Positions 20,601-29,968 of a stretch of DNA of 64,000 nucleotides are shown here, in pieces. Source of the DNA: an uncultured Aquimarina sp. (lineage in GTDB: Bacteria > Bacteroidota > Bacteroidia > Flavobacteriales > Flavobacteriaceae); the NCBI RefSeq assembly GCF_947496855.1, contig NZ_CANMED010000004.1, positions 558,001-622,000 on the forward strand, in the 5' to 3' direction. Position numbers and translations under genes: made by a program. The notes under the pieces are model-generated. The model saw only the letters and a list, made by a program, of their open reading frames with translations. It was not told the DNA's origin and ran no database searches. Numbering within the stretch: the stretch's first letter is position 1; the number at the start of each line of letters is the position of its first letter.

Positions 20601-23600
20601 AGTAGCATTAATAGCTTTTCTGAAATTTTCTATATCGTATCTTCCCTTAAGTTCTATATAAGATGGCATATTGTAAGCTATTGAACCTTCTCCTGATTGA
20701 CTTAGCACCCATAGTCTTCTTTGTGCATCAGATACTGGATAGCTTTCCGAAACTTCTACTTTCTCAATACTTATAAAGTTAGATTTATTTGAATTGGAAA
20801 TTAAATTTGCATGAGATTCTAAAGTTAAATTATCGAACAATTCCTTAAGCGTCAATTTAACATCAAATGTCTTATGATATTCGTTAATCAACTGTGTTGC
20901 TTTTAGACTATGCCCACCTAAAAGAAAAAAATCATCTTTTGCTCCAATTTTGTTCTTTTGTAAAACTTCTTCCCAAATTAAAGCTAAATTTTGCTCTACT
21001 TCATTTCTTGGTTCAACATATTCGATACCGGTAGCAATTTCTTTATTTTTAAGACCGATCAAATATTCCTTATCTACCTTTCCATTAACTGTTAACGGCA
21101 ATGTATCCATCTGAATAAAATAAGTAGGCAACATATATTCTGGTAATTTTCCAACCAGATAGCTTCTTAATTCTACTGCCTTAAAATCATTATCTCCCAG
21201 AACAAACGCCACAAGCTCTTTTTCAGATTTTTCATTTAAAGTGACTAAAACCAGTGCTTGATTAATGTCATTTTTAATGAGTAATTGTTTTTCTATTTCT
21301 CCTAATTCTATTCTATGTCCTCTGATTTTTACCTGATCATCTTTCCTGCCAATATACTCTATGTTCCCATCAGGTAACCATCTAGCCAAATCACCAGTTT
21401 TATATAAGTTCCCTGTCTTTCCGAGAAGGTTTTTAACAAACTTCTCTTTTGTTAATTCTGGTCGATTAAGATAACCTACAGCAACACTATCTCCTTCTAT
21501 TACAATTTCTCCTATAACACCTATTTTACATGGTCTATTTTCATAATCAATTAAATTGATTTTTACATTCGAGATAGGTTTTCCTATTAGAATTTTTTCC
21601 TCTTCATTATGGATTTCTTTAGTTATACATCCTACTGTAGCTTCGGTAGGTCCATATTCGTTATATACTTTCATATCCTTATTCAAGGATATTAAGGTGG
21701 CTATTTGTTCCTTAGATAGCTGTTCTCCACCACAGATTACTATTTTAATATTTGTCTCTTCTATATTTAATTGCCCCACTAAAGAAATATGAGCAGGAGT
21801 TAACTTCAGAGTATCAATATCTGGATTACTAAAACTCTCTTTTAATAATTCGGATATATCTAATTTTTCACTTCCAATCCATATCTTTTTTCCTCTTGTC
21901 AAGCTTGTGAATAATGAAGTTACTGTAAGGTCAAAAGAGACCGAGGTTATTAATCCCCAATTTCCAATATTTAGATTATGGAAGTAGTAATCATTTGCCC
22001 ATTGAATGTAATTCATAAGGTTATTTTGACTAATCAAACATCCTTTTGGGTTACCTGTTGATCCTGAAGTATAAATACAGTAGGCGATATCGTCTGGTGC
22101 AATTCTTACCTTACAATCATCTGTCGATGATTCATAAATCTTCTTATCTGATGGTAATACTATCGCTACGTTAGAAAAATCATAGATGTTAAGCAAGTCG
22201 GAATCACTAATTAAAGTTTTTGCTTTACTATCTCTTAAAATAAATTGTATTCTTTCTTCTGGATATTCTTGATCAATAGGCACATAATATGCTCCAGCTT
22301 TTAGAGCCCCAAGTACACTAACTACAAACCAACTTGAACGCCCTTGTAAAACAGCAACAGAATCTCCTTTTTTAATATTACATTGATCAATTAAATAATT
22401 TGAGAGTTGATTAGCTCTTCTACTAAGTTCTAAATAAGAAATCTCATTACCTTCATCGATTAAAGCAATGCTATCAGGGTTCTCTTTTACCTGATCTTCA
22501 AAAAGCTCAATAATTGATTTGTTTGTTTCAAACTCTTTTTTAGTGTTATTTGACTCTACAATAATTTCTTTCTCAAATTGGCATAACTCTATACTTTTAT
22601 TATTCAGTTCTAATTTAAAAAATGATAGTAACTGTTTCTCGATAAGATTCATTTCTTTCTCTCCAAACTGTTCTTGATCAAAGTATAATTCTACAGCAAT
22701 TTTATCTCCATAATCAACACAACATACTTTAAGTTTAAACAGATCATTCACAGAATATATATCACTCACCTTAAATACACCTTCAGTCTCCTGGGAACTG
22801 AAATCCTCTATAAATTGAAAACAGTAGTTAAAGTTCTTTTCTCTGGATCGATTAGAACTATTTTCTCTATCTAAAGAAAAATAATCTGACCAGTTTTGTA
22901 CGTTTTCAACCTGTGACCGAACCTGTTCTATTCTTGTAAAATCATTTATCTTTTGTGAAGTATCTATTTTAACGGGTATTGCTTTATTTACAAGCCCAAG
23001 TGTATGATTTAACTCTTCATAGTTTCTCTTAAAAGGAATGTAACCAATAGTTAACTCATTTTCTTCAAATAAGGATAGGTATTCAACTAATTGAGAAAAT
23101 AGAATATCACTAACATCACAATTTTCACCTTTACTTAACTGAAAAAGTTCTACATACTTTTCTTTTTCAATAACATGAATATTCTTCTTTATAGGATTAA
23201 ATAGAGATTTTTGTTCATCTGAAAAAGGTTCCAGTCGATTTTCTATTTGAGGATCATAAGTGTCCCAAAAAATTGTTGCGTCAGGCTCTGGATTATTAAT
23301 TAATTCATTTTGCCAAGCAGCATAATTCACATAATCAATTTTATCTATTTCTTCTTTATATTTTTCACTATCCAAAAGTGCCAAAGAAAGCTCTTGACAG
23401 AAAAACGAAATACTATATACATCTCCCCACAATGCATATAATCTAATATAAACAGACTTTATATTCTCATTCTCTGTAACAAAACAGAATCTAATTGGTG
23501 AGTTTAAGTATGGACTATAAGGTTTACTAAGTTGACTATTAATATCATCTTCAAGATTTTCTGAACAACTATCAATTTTTTTGTAATCAATTTCTGATTC

Positions 23601-23846
23601 TTCAGAAGAAAATTGAACAGGGTAATTGTAATTCTTATTCGAGTAAATTTTTGATGAAAGTACTTGATGTCTTTGCACTACTGATTCAATCGCGAGCAAC
23701 AATTGATCTAATGGAACATCTTTATACATTCGCAATTCTATCTGATTGTATAAAACATTAGAGTTACCCTCTTGAATTTTCCATAAATTTTTCTGATTAA
23801 TGGAAAATTCATAACCATCAATATTTGTTAAAGTATTTGAATTCAT
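17604..23846 (-). CDS. NRPS6: degenerate C (interface-like)-A(Asn)-T-C-A(Ile/Val)-T
   Basis: The 2080-residue protein opens with a condensation-family domain (about 1-430) in which HHxxxDG has become YALWGDV near residue 140, so both histidines are lost. A11 (YTSGSTGNPKG near 595) has pocket DLTKIGEVGK, an Asn code. T11 (GGHS) is near 979. C13 has HHIISDA near 1172, with the final Gly replaced by Ala. A12 (near 1639) reads DAFFLGCTFK, Ile or Val. T12 is near 2022. The upstream protein NRPS5 ends in a normal C domain, so the degenerate N-terminal domain is surplus for condensation. In siderophore synthetases, comparable C-derived 'interface' domains dock SyrP-like hydroxylases before an Asp module. 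The SyrP-like gene is immediately upstream. The C-terminal tail (ending SRIVSKAVI) should contact the docking domain of NRPS7. Confidence 0.95.
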   Translation of the reverse strand: MNSNTLTNIDGYEFSINQKNLWKIQEGNSNVLYNQIELRMYKDVPLDQLLLAIESVVQRHQVLSSKIYSNKNYNYPVQFSSEESEIDYKKIDSCSENLEDDINSQLSKPYSPYLNSPIRFCFVTENENIKSVYIRLYALWGDVYSISFFCQELSLALLDSEKYKEEIDKIDYVNYAAWQNELINNPEPDATIFWDTYDPQIENRLEPFSDEQKSLFNPIKKNIHVIEKEKYVELFQLSKGENCDVSDILFSQLVEYLSLFEENELTIGYIPFKRNYEELNHTLGLVNKAIPVKIDTSQKINDFTRIEQVRSQVENVQNWSDYFSLDRENSSNRSREKNFNYCFQFIEDFSSQETEGVFKVSDIYSVNDLFKLKVCCVDYGDKIAVELYFDQEQFGEKEMNLIEKQLLSFFKLELNNKSIELCQFEKEIIVESNNTKKEFETNKSIIELFEDQVKENPDSIALIDEGNEISYLELSRRANQLSNYLIDQCNIKKGDSVAVLQGRSSWFVVSVLGALKAGAYYVPIDQEYPEERIQFILRDSKAKTLISDSDLLNIYDFSNVAIVLPSDKKIYESSTDDCKVRIAPDDIAYCIYTSGSTGNPKGCLISQNNLMNYIQWANDYYFHNLNIGNWGLITSVSFDLTVTSLFTSLTRGKKIWIGSEKLDISELLKESFSNPDIDTLKLTPAHISLVGQLNIEETNIKIVICGGEQLSKEQIATLISLNKDMKVYNEYGPTEATVGCITKEIHNEEEKILIGKPISNVKINLIDYENRPCKIGVIGEIVIEGDSVAVGYLNRPELTKEKFVKNLLGKTGNLYKTGDLARWLPDGNIEYIGRKDDQVKIRGHRIELGEIEKQLLIKNDINQALVLVTLNEKSEKELVAFVLGDNDFKAVELRSYLVGKLPEYMLPTYFIQMDTLPLTVNGKVDKEYLIGLKNKEIATGIEYVEPRNEVEQNLALIWEEVLQKNKIGAKDDFFLLGGHSLKATQLINEYHKTFDVKLTLKELFDNLTLESHANLISNSNKSNFISIEKVEVSESYPVSDAQRRLWVLSQSGEGSIAYNMPSYIELKGRYDIENFRKAINATIDRHEILRTIFREEISGEVRQWVVAKEDICFTMGYQDLRDSTNKEETAQAYIDNDSFVPFSLDSGPLLRATLIHLSDDHYVFYFNMHHIISDAWSNKVLFNDVLHYYECYQEMSVPSLPELNIQYKDYSFWQLNQKESVGYQSHKEYWLDNLSGELPVLNLPTEKKRPKVKTYKGDKLQTTISERETQRLKNFCQEQGGSLFIGLLSCWNAMFYHYTSDKDIILGTPIAGRNHKSLEDQIGFYINTLALRNKINPDNSFRELFNDVKENTLSAYRHQSYPFDRLVDDLELKRDVSRSPLFDAMLILQNAGEKKERIQTDKNYIEDIIYTKSTLSKFDLEINFQEVGAFLSFGIKYNTDVYDKLSIERLIDHFRKLVSVILDNVDQKVGLIDYLSEKDKYQLLNDFNNSLEEYPKDKTIVELFTKQVEESANKIALVFEKKEYTYRELDDLSNQLANHLIKKYSIQYGDFVGIKLERSEWWIIVELAVLKSGGCYVPLDPSYPEERISYMEEDCVCKLTIDNPLLESFKSEIINYTKDSPKNKTLSTDLAYVMYTSGSTGKPKGVMIEQRSIIRLVKSTNYYNITKKDTLLATGACSFDATTFEFWGALLNGAKLILCSNEILLDTNKLSEEIQRNEVNVMWFTSGWFNQLVELDIKIFETLKTILVGGDKLSSNHIQKLKSEYNNVEIINCYGPTENTTFSLTHSIKEVSQDISIGRPINNSQAYILSEYNLLQPIGVVGEICLSGDGLARGYLNNEKATSEKFVKNKFNEDQRLYQTGDLGKWLPNGEIQFVGRKDDQIKIRGYRIELGEIEYYLLANKRIDDAIVLLKKDGSGNKELVAYVATKEEISPLNLKKELLQKIPDYMIPSKYVILQEFPLTANGKVNKKLLPDPIDGVLAVDSSYIAPRNKKEKRLVAIWEEVLERKNIGIEDDFFALGGHSLKAARVITKVREEFDVRVDMTTLFHDSTIIALSDEIENQSWQKTMVNASRIVSKAVI

Positions 23847-24224
23847 AACGTATTTTTGAAACTTGAATTATTATTTAAAGCGTGAGTATTCATACATACA
23901 GTTAGTTGTATGTATATTGAAAAAAAGCAATAAATTGACTATAGAATTTCGATAGACGTAATACTTACCAGAAGATATTTTAAGTAAGTTTATGAAATTG
24001 GTGATGCAAATTATTTTTTTGGAATGCTACCGAAATTGGAACCATAAGAAACTCTAGCAAATTGTATTTTCAAACTAATGAGTTTTACCTGTAATACTTG
24101 ATCATTAAAATAATTGATCCTGTTACTTGCTATGAAACGATTTTCTTTGATCAAACTGTTTTATTTGTATTTCTTTACAAAAACTGTATAAAATACTATT
24201 AAAAAAGAAAATATAAAGACTTGT
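23847..24224 (-). other. 378-base gap inside the operon with one hairpin
   Basis: This is the longest gap inside the biosynthetic operon. I see no coding sequence on either strand and no clear TAnnTTTG promoter on the minus strand. It contains ATACATACA (23892-23900) and TGTATGTAT (23907-23915), a perfect 9-bp stem with a 6-base loop, 46-69 bases upstream of the NRPS6 start codon. The stem could affect mRNA processing or NRPS6 translation. Confidence 0.5.
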
Positions 24225-25217
24225 TTATGATATTGATACAATAATTTTTCGATCTCCTTCGTAAGAGTTTCTTCCGTGTGACATGAGCATGTTATCCAAA
24301 AATAAAACATCTCCTTTCTGCCAAGGAAATTGTATTGTGGATTTTTCATAAGCATGTTTTATTTCAGAAATTTCTTCTTTTGATATTTCAGTACCGTCTC
24401 CGAAAAATGTATTATTTGGTAAATCATTATCAGATTCAACAGATTTAAGGATATCATCGTTCAGCATGTGTTTATTAAAAAACAAACTATGATTAAACCA
24501 CACCATTTCTTTTGTTTCTGGGTGTTCCCATATTGCTTTTTTAGTCCATTTAAGAATTAGCGTGTCCTCATCTTGCCAATCAAATAGCATTCCTGATTTC
24601 TTACATTCGTCCTCAACTACTTTTCTATCCTTAGTTTGAAAAACTTCTTGCCAAGATAAACCCAATAATCCGTTAAGATTTCTTCTATAAAGCACTCCTT
24701 TTTCTAAAAATTTATTTTTTAAACTCTCGCTTAGAAAAGTTACTATCTTTCTATTATCGGCTATTGGTGTTTCTCCTTTTTTTATCGCTGGTTGCACACA
24801 ACAAAACACAATTCTTTTAGGGTGATTAGGAGCGTATGAGCTTTCACTATGCATGTTTATTATTTGATCATTTGGGTAGGTTGTAGATACATAAACATTA
24901 TTATCGATCTCAAAACGAGGAGATGATCTCATTTTATATTCTAAAAGTTCATTTGGAAATTTACTCATCAAATTTTGAAATTTCTCTACACTATTAACGT
25001 TAAACCCTCTTAATAAAATTGCTCCATATTTTTTTAAATTAGAAGTAAATAAGTTTTTATTGTCAATTATCCAATTTTCTAAGTTAAAACCCGAATTAAC
25101 TGGTTCTACAACAAGAGGAAATTGGTCTATATTGTTCAAAAATGAATTTCTAACCTCTTCGCCATCGCTTATTTTCTTTACTTTTATATTTCTGAATTTT
25201 TCTAATGTGTTTTTCAT
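24225..25217 (-). CDS. SyrP-like TauD/TfdA Fe(II)/2-oxoglutarate beta-hydroxylase
   Basis: The 330-residue protein belongs to the TauD/TfdA dioxygenases. The iron-binding triad is His123 and Glu125 in NMHSESSYAP plus His314 in MSHGRN; Arg323 or Arg316 would bind 2-oxoglutarate. The HxE form followed by SYAPNHP is typical of SyrP-type enzymes that beta-hydroxylate Asp or related residues on a carrier protein. The gene follows NRPS5 by 23 bases and precedes NRPS6, whose first domain is a degenerate C domain followed by an Asn-coded A domain. The inferred reaction is beta-hydroxylation of Asn (or Asp) on T11 of NRPS6. It could instead act on the Asp loaded by NRPS4. The start ATG at 25217 gives a full-length family member. 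Confidence 0.9.
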   Translation of the reverse strand: MKNTLEKFRNIKVKKISDGEEVRNSFLNNIDQFPLVVEPVNSGFNLENWIIDNKNLFTSNLKKYGAILLRGFNVNSVEKFQNLMSKFPNELLEYKMRSSPRFEIDNNVYVSTTYPNDQIINMHSESSYAPNHPKRIVFCCVQPAIKKGETPIADNRKIVTFLSESLKNKFLEKGVLYRRNLNGLLGLSWQEVFQTKDRKVVEDECKKSGMLFDWQDEDTLILKWTKKAIWEHPETKEMVWFNHSLFFNKHMLNDDILKSVESDNDLPNNTFFGDGTEISKEEISEIKHAYEKSTIQFPWQKGDVLFLDNMLMSHGRNSYEGDRKIIVSIS

Positions 25218-25240
25218 TTTAGTGATGTTTTAGTGATATT

Positions 25241-28200
25241 TTAATAACTCTTTAATTTTTGAAGATTTTTTTTCCTAGAATTTCGAATTGATTCCATTTG
25301 ATAATCAATATCCTTAATTTTTTTACTTGGCTTGTTTATCAATTGTTTTAGAAGAATTTTATAGTCTCGCATGATTTTTTTAATTAATGGTTTTTCATAT
25401 AAATCACTATCATAATTTATATTAAAGTAAATATGCTCCCCTCTCTCCATAAAATTCATGATCATATCTAATTTTGATTTCGCTTCTCCTTGATCTATAA
25501 TCTCACCCTCGTTGTATTCTATTGTTACATCTTTGTTGTCTTCAATAATGTTATGAAAAGATAACATCACATCAAATAATGGGTTTCTAAGCGGATCTCT
25601 CACCAATTTCAAGTCATTTATTAATCTATCAAAAGGATATGATTGATGATCGTAATTTTTGAGCATTAACTTTTTGACTCTCTTAAAAGTATCTATAAAA
25701 CTTTCGTTTGGATCTATTTGATTTCTTACCACTAAAGTATTTATATAACATCCAATTTGATTTTTTAAATCGAGATGATCTCTACCTGCAACAGGTGTTC
25801 CAATTATAAAACCCTGTCCTTGTGTGTATTTATGAAACAAAATATTCCAAACTGTTAGGACCCCCATAAATAAACTTCCAGAATTTTCATTACAAAAGTC
25901 TTTTAACTGTGTGGTGCTTTCTGAAGAAATATAAGTTGCAAGTTTATATCCAAGATATTTTTTGGATTTAGGACGAGGGTTTTGGCCTGGTAAATCTAGT
26001 ATAGGTAATTGACCGGATAATATCTCTAACCAATAATTTTTATCGTTCTTAAATTTTTCATTATTCGTTTGGTCTATTTGCCAAAGAGCATAATCCTTAT
26101 ATTGGATTCTCAGTTTTGCTAAATCCACCTCAACTCCATTTTCATTAGCTTCATAATATTTAAGTACATCATTAGCTAATACATTCATCGACCATCCATC
26201 ACTAATAATATGATGCATATTAAAATGAAAAATAAAACTCTCATCAGCCATTCTAATTAAACTAGCCCTTAAAAGAGGTCCTTTTTCTAAATCATATGGT
26301 CTGTAAGATTCTTCTAAAATATAATTATCAACACTTTGTTGTTTATCTTCTCGACTTCTAACATCCATATACTTAATTTTAAAATCAAGTGTTTCTTTTG
26401 TTAAAATCCATTGTCTTATTTCTCCAGATTCATCTTCTTGAAATATTGTTCTCAATATTTCGTGTCTATCTATAGCATCATTTAACGCCTTTTCTAAACT
26501 TTCTACATTGTAATCCCCTTGTAATTCTGTTTGAAAAGAAATATTATACGCTGATGAACCTTCTGAAAATTGACTTAATATCCATAAGCGTTTTTGAGCA
26601 TCAGATAAAGGGTAGGATTTTAAAGTTTCTGCTATTCTTATTTCTTTATAACCATCATTCTCATTAGATGTTTCTAATAATATAGTATGAGAATGAACTG
26701 TAGAACTATTATACAAATCTTTTAAACCGAGTTTTATACCAAAGGATTTATGATATTCATTAATTAATCTAGTTGCCTTTAAACTATGTCCCCCTAACTC
26801 AAAGAAGTCATCATTCATTCCGATATTCTCATTATTCAATACATCTTTCCATATCTTGATTAACTCTTTTTCTCTTTCATTTGATGGAGGTACATATTCA
26901 ACTCCACTTAAAAATTCTACTTCATCTGGACTGGGAAGTAATTTTTTAGCTACTTTACCATTCGTAGTCAACGGAAGTTTTTCTAATTGAATAAAATGAG
27001 CAGGAATCATATAGATAGGAAGCCTTTTTGACAAATACTCCCTTAAGCTAGAAATATCTAATACTTCTTCTGAAACTAAATAAGCCACCAACTCTTTACT
27101 TCCTGAATTTGTTTCTTTTGCCAAAACGATTGATTCTTTGACATCTTCTTTGGTTAATAATTGATATGCTATCTCTCCTACTTCTATTCTATAACCTCTA
27201 ATCTTGACCTGATCATCTTTTCTTCCAATAAACTCTACAGTTCCATCAGGTAACCATCGTCCTAGATCTCCTGTTTTGTATATTATATCTCCTTTAATAA
27301 ATGGATTTGATATAAATTTTTCTTCTGTTAATTGTGGTGAATTCAAGTATCCTCTCGCCAAACCATCACCTCCTAAACAAATCTCTCCTGTAACTCCAAC
27401 AGGAATTAAAGAATTATTAGTATCCAGTATATAAACTTTACTATTACTAATTGGTTGTCCGATAGGAATATTTTCTGACACTTTCCCTATATTATATGTT
27501 ATAGAAAAAGTTGTATTTTCTGTAGGACCATAACCATTGATTATTTCAAGATTTTTATAAGTTTCTCGTAACTTATGTATATGTATAGAAGATAATTTAT
27601 CACCACCAGATATTATAGTTTTTAAATTTCTAAATATGTCAAGGTTAGACTCTACTAGTTGATTTAACCAACCTGCTGTGAACCACATTACGTTTACATC
27701 TCTTTTCTCTATCTCATATGCCAAAAGTTCATTATCTAGTAGGGTATCGTTCGAACATAATATTAATCGAGATCCATTTAACAGTGTACCCCAATATTCG
27801 AAAGTAGTAGCATCGAATGAAAATGAACCTGTTGCTAACAATGTATCTTTACTAGAGAAACGATAATAATTAGATGATTTCACCAATCTAATTACATTTT
27901 TTTGTTCTATCATTACTCCTTTTGGTTTTCCTGTTGATCCCGATGTATACATTACATACGCTAAATTTTTTGATGTAACTTTTACTTTTGGGCAACTTGT
28001 ATCAGAGTAACGTGCTTCTTTCTTAAAGGATTTCACTGTATTTTCATCTATTGTAAACTTACAGTTGCTATCCTTTTCTATATGATCTATTCTTTGTTGG
28101 GGATATTTTGGATCTATTGGAACATACGCTCCTCCTGTCTTTAAAATTGCTAATAGTGAAATTATCAACCACTCACTTCGATCTAATTTAACGCCTATTA

Positions 28201-29968
28201 AATCTTCAATTTCTATAGAATGATTTTTTAATAGATAATTTGCAAATTGATTCGATAACTCATCTAATTGTTTATATGTGAACTCTTTTTCTTCAAAAAT
28301 GAGGGCAATTTTATTAGGTTGTTTTTCTACTTCAACTTTATATAAATCAATTATAGTACTATAGTCCGGATACGATTTTTTTGTGTCATTAAATTCGTCT
28401 AAGAGTTTATATCTGTCTTGCTCTAAAAGGTAATCAATATCACCTATTTTCTGTTCTGGACCTTCTAAAATACTACCTATCAGATTTTTGTAATGTTGTA
28501 TTAAGTTTTTTATCATTGAATACTCATATATATCAGTATTGTAATTAACATAAAACAACAGATAGTCTCCAACTTCCTTAAAGTTAATCTCGATATCAAA
28601 TTTTGATATTCCAGGTCCAAGATCTTTATATGAATCTATAATCTGATTTTCATTATCAATTATATCCATTACCTTACCGGTATTCTGTAATATTAACATC
28701 ACATCAAATAAGGGATTTCTGCTTGGATCAATAGTGAGATCTAGTTTATCAACTAATTTGTCAAAGGGATACGTCTGATGCCTAAAAGATTGTAGGGTAG
28801 ATTCTTTTATTTTTTCATAGAACTCTATAAAGTTATCGTTCGCATCAATATTGTTTCTCAATGCTAAAGTGTTTACATAAAACCCTATTTGATTATCAAG
28901 ATCCGCATGCTCTCTTCCTGCAACCGGAGTTCCTATTATAATATCTTTTAAAGAAGTATATCTATATAAAAGTAGATTCCAAGTGGCAAGTAAACTTATG
29001 AATAAACTACCACCATTTTCTTGAGAAAAAGTTTTTAAAGAGCCTGTTAACTCAGAAGATATTAAGGTTTCTATTCTATGTCCTTTATATGTTTTACGTT
29101 TGGTTCTTATTTTCTGGCTTGGCAAATCTAATACAGGCATCTCTCCTGATAATTTATTCAACCAATATGATTCATTCTCTAAATATTTCTCATTATTAGA
29201 TGAAGTTAATTGCCAAGCTGCATAATCTTTATACTGAATATTTAATTCTACCAACTCAGGTTTTACATCATTAACAAGAGATTGATAATATTCCATTACA
29301 TCTTTAATCAAAATATCTCTAGACCAACCATCACTTATAATATGATGCATATTATAATAAAACACATATGACTTGTCAGAAACCTGCATAATAGAAGCCC
29401 TGAGAAGAGGCCCTTTTTCTAAGTCAAAAGGTTTGTATGAATCATTATTAATATACTTGCAAACTAAATCTTCTTTATTTGATTCGTTTCTGTAATCAAG
29501 ATAATCCAGTTTAAAATTTAGCTTTTCTGGCGACAAAACCCATTGTCTTATTTCTCCTTTTTCATTTTCTTTAAAAATTGTTCTTAGAATTTCATGTCTT
29601 TCTATAACTGCATAAATGGCTTTTTTAAAATACGCTATATCGTAATTATTATCAAGTTTTATATGCGAGGGCATATTATATGCTATGGAACTATCTTTAA
29701 TTTGACTTAGAGTCCATAGCCTTTTTTGAGCATCTGATAATTCATAATTATCGAATTGTTCTATTTTAGGAATATTCTCATGACTTACATTTTGCGATTG
29801 AAAGCTACCAAAATCTTGTAAATAAGATAGTATTTCTTCTTTTCTCTCTTTAATTTCAGCTAGCAGATTTTGGTCTATTTCTTCATTATTTGAAAAGAGT
29901 TTTAATCGTCCATCAACTATATCTAGTAAAATATTTTCTTCCGAAATTTTTTCCAAAAACTTGATCAT
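25241..29968 (-). CDS. NRPS5: TubC dock-C-A(Val/Ile)-T-C
   Basis: The 1575-residue protein starts with a TubC-type docking domain (1-52), then C11 (HHIISDG near 211), A10 (YTSGSTGKPKG near 676), T10 (GGHS near 1059) and C12 (HHIISDG near 1254), and ends in a short basic tail. The A10 pocket reads DAFFIGGTFK, close to Val and Ile codes. In A10 the conserved NGKxD motif reads NGKVAK, which keeps the catalytic Lys. The protein ends with a C domain, so the next A domain comes from NRPS6. Its start ATG overlaps the stop codon of NRPS4 by four bases (ATGA), implying translational coupling. The docking domain should bind the C-terminal tail of NRPS4. Confidence 0.95.
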   Translation of the reverse strand: MIKFLEKISEENILLDIVDGRLKLFSNNEEIDQNLLAEIKERKEEILSYLQDFGSFQSQNVSHENIPKIEQFDNYELSDAQKRLWTLSQIKDSSIAYNMPSHIKLDNNYDIAYFKKAIYAVIERHEILRTIFKENEKGEIRQWVLSPEKLNFKLDYLDYRNESNKEDLVCKYINNDSYKPFDLEKGPLLRASIMQVSDKSYVFYYNMHHIISDGWSRDILIKDVMEYYQSLVNDVKPELVELNIQYKDYAAWQLTSSNNEKYLENESYWLNKLSGEMPVLDLPSQKIRTKRKTYKGHRIETLISSELTGSLKTFSQENGGSLFISLLATWNLLLYRYTSLKDIIIGTPVAGREHADLDNQIGFYVNTLALRNNIDANDNFIEFYEKIKESTLQSFRHQTYPFDKLVDKLDLTIDPSRNPLFDVMLILQNTGKVMDIIDNENQIIDSYKDLGPGISKFDIEINFKEVGDYLLFYVNYNTDIYEYSMIKNLIQHYKNLIGSILEGPEQKIGDIDYLLEQDRYKLLDEFNDTKKSYPDYSTIIDLYKVEVEKQPNKIALIFEEKEFTYKQLDELSNQFANYLLKNHSIEIEDLIGVKLDRSEWLIISLLAILKTGGAYVPIDPKYPQQRIDHIEKDSNCKFTIDENTVKSFKKEARYSDTSCPKVKVTSKNLAYVMYTSGSTGKPKGVMIEQKNVIRLVKSSNYYRFSSKDTLLATGSFSFDATTFEYWGTLLNGSRLILCSNDTLLDNELLAYEIEKRDVNVMWFTAGWLNQLVESNLDIFRNLKTIISGGDKLSSIHIHKLRETYKNLEIINGYGPTENTTFSITYNIGKVSENIPIGQPISNSKVYILDTNNSLIPVGVTGEICLGGDGLARGYLNSPQLTEEKFISNPFIKGDIIYKTGDLGRWLPDGTVEFIGRKDDQVKIRGYRIEVGEIAYQLLTKEDVKESIVLAKETNSGSKELVAYLVSEEVLDISSLREYLSKRLPIYMIPAHFIQLEKLPLTTNGKVAKKLLPSPDEVEFLSGVEYVPPSNEREKELIKIWKDVLNNENIGMNDDFFELGGHSLKATRLINEYHKSFGIKLGLKDLYNSSTVHSHTILLETSNENDGYKEIRIAETLKSYPLSDAQKRLWILSQFSEGSSAYNISFQTELQGDYNVESLEKALNDAIDRHEILRTIFQEDESGEIRQWILTKETLDFKIKYMDVRSREDKQQSVDNYILEESYRPYDLEKGPLLRASLIRMADESFIFHFNMHHIISDGWSMNVLANDVLKYYEANENGVEVDLAKLRIQYKDYALWQIDQTNNEKFKNDKNYWLEILSGQLPILDLPGQNPRPKSKKYLGYKLATYISSESTTQLKDFCNENSGSLFMGVLTVWNILFHKYTQGQGFIIGTPVAGRDHLDLKNQIGCYINTLVVRNQIDPNESFIDTFKRVKKLMLKNYDHQSYPFDRLINDLKLVRDPLRNPLFDVMLSFHNIIEDNKDVTIEYNEGEIIDQGEAKSKLDMIMNFMERGEHIYFNINYDSDLYEKPLIKKIMRDYKILLKQLINKPSKKIKDIDYQMESIRNSRKKNLQKLKSY

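Noticed and set aside
23847..24224. Possible small gene or internal promoter in the long gap before NRPS6
   Set aside because: No open frame with a sensible start was found outside the end of the hydroxylase gene, and no exact TAnnTTTG box occurs on the minus strand.
24225..25217. AsnO-type hydroxylase acting on free asparagine
   Set aside because: The HxE/SYAP pattern and the adjacent interface-like domain favour a SyrP-type enzyme acting on a carrier-bound residue; free-Asn activity remains possible but is less supported.
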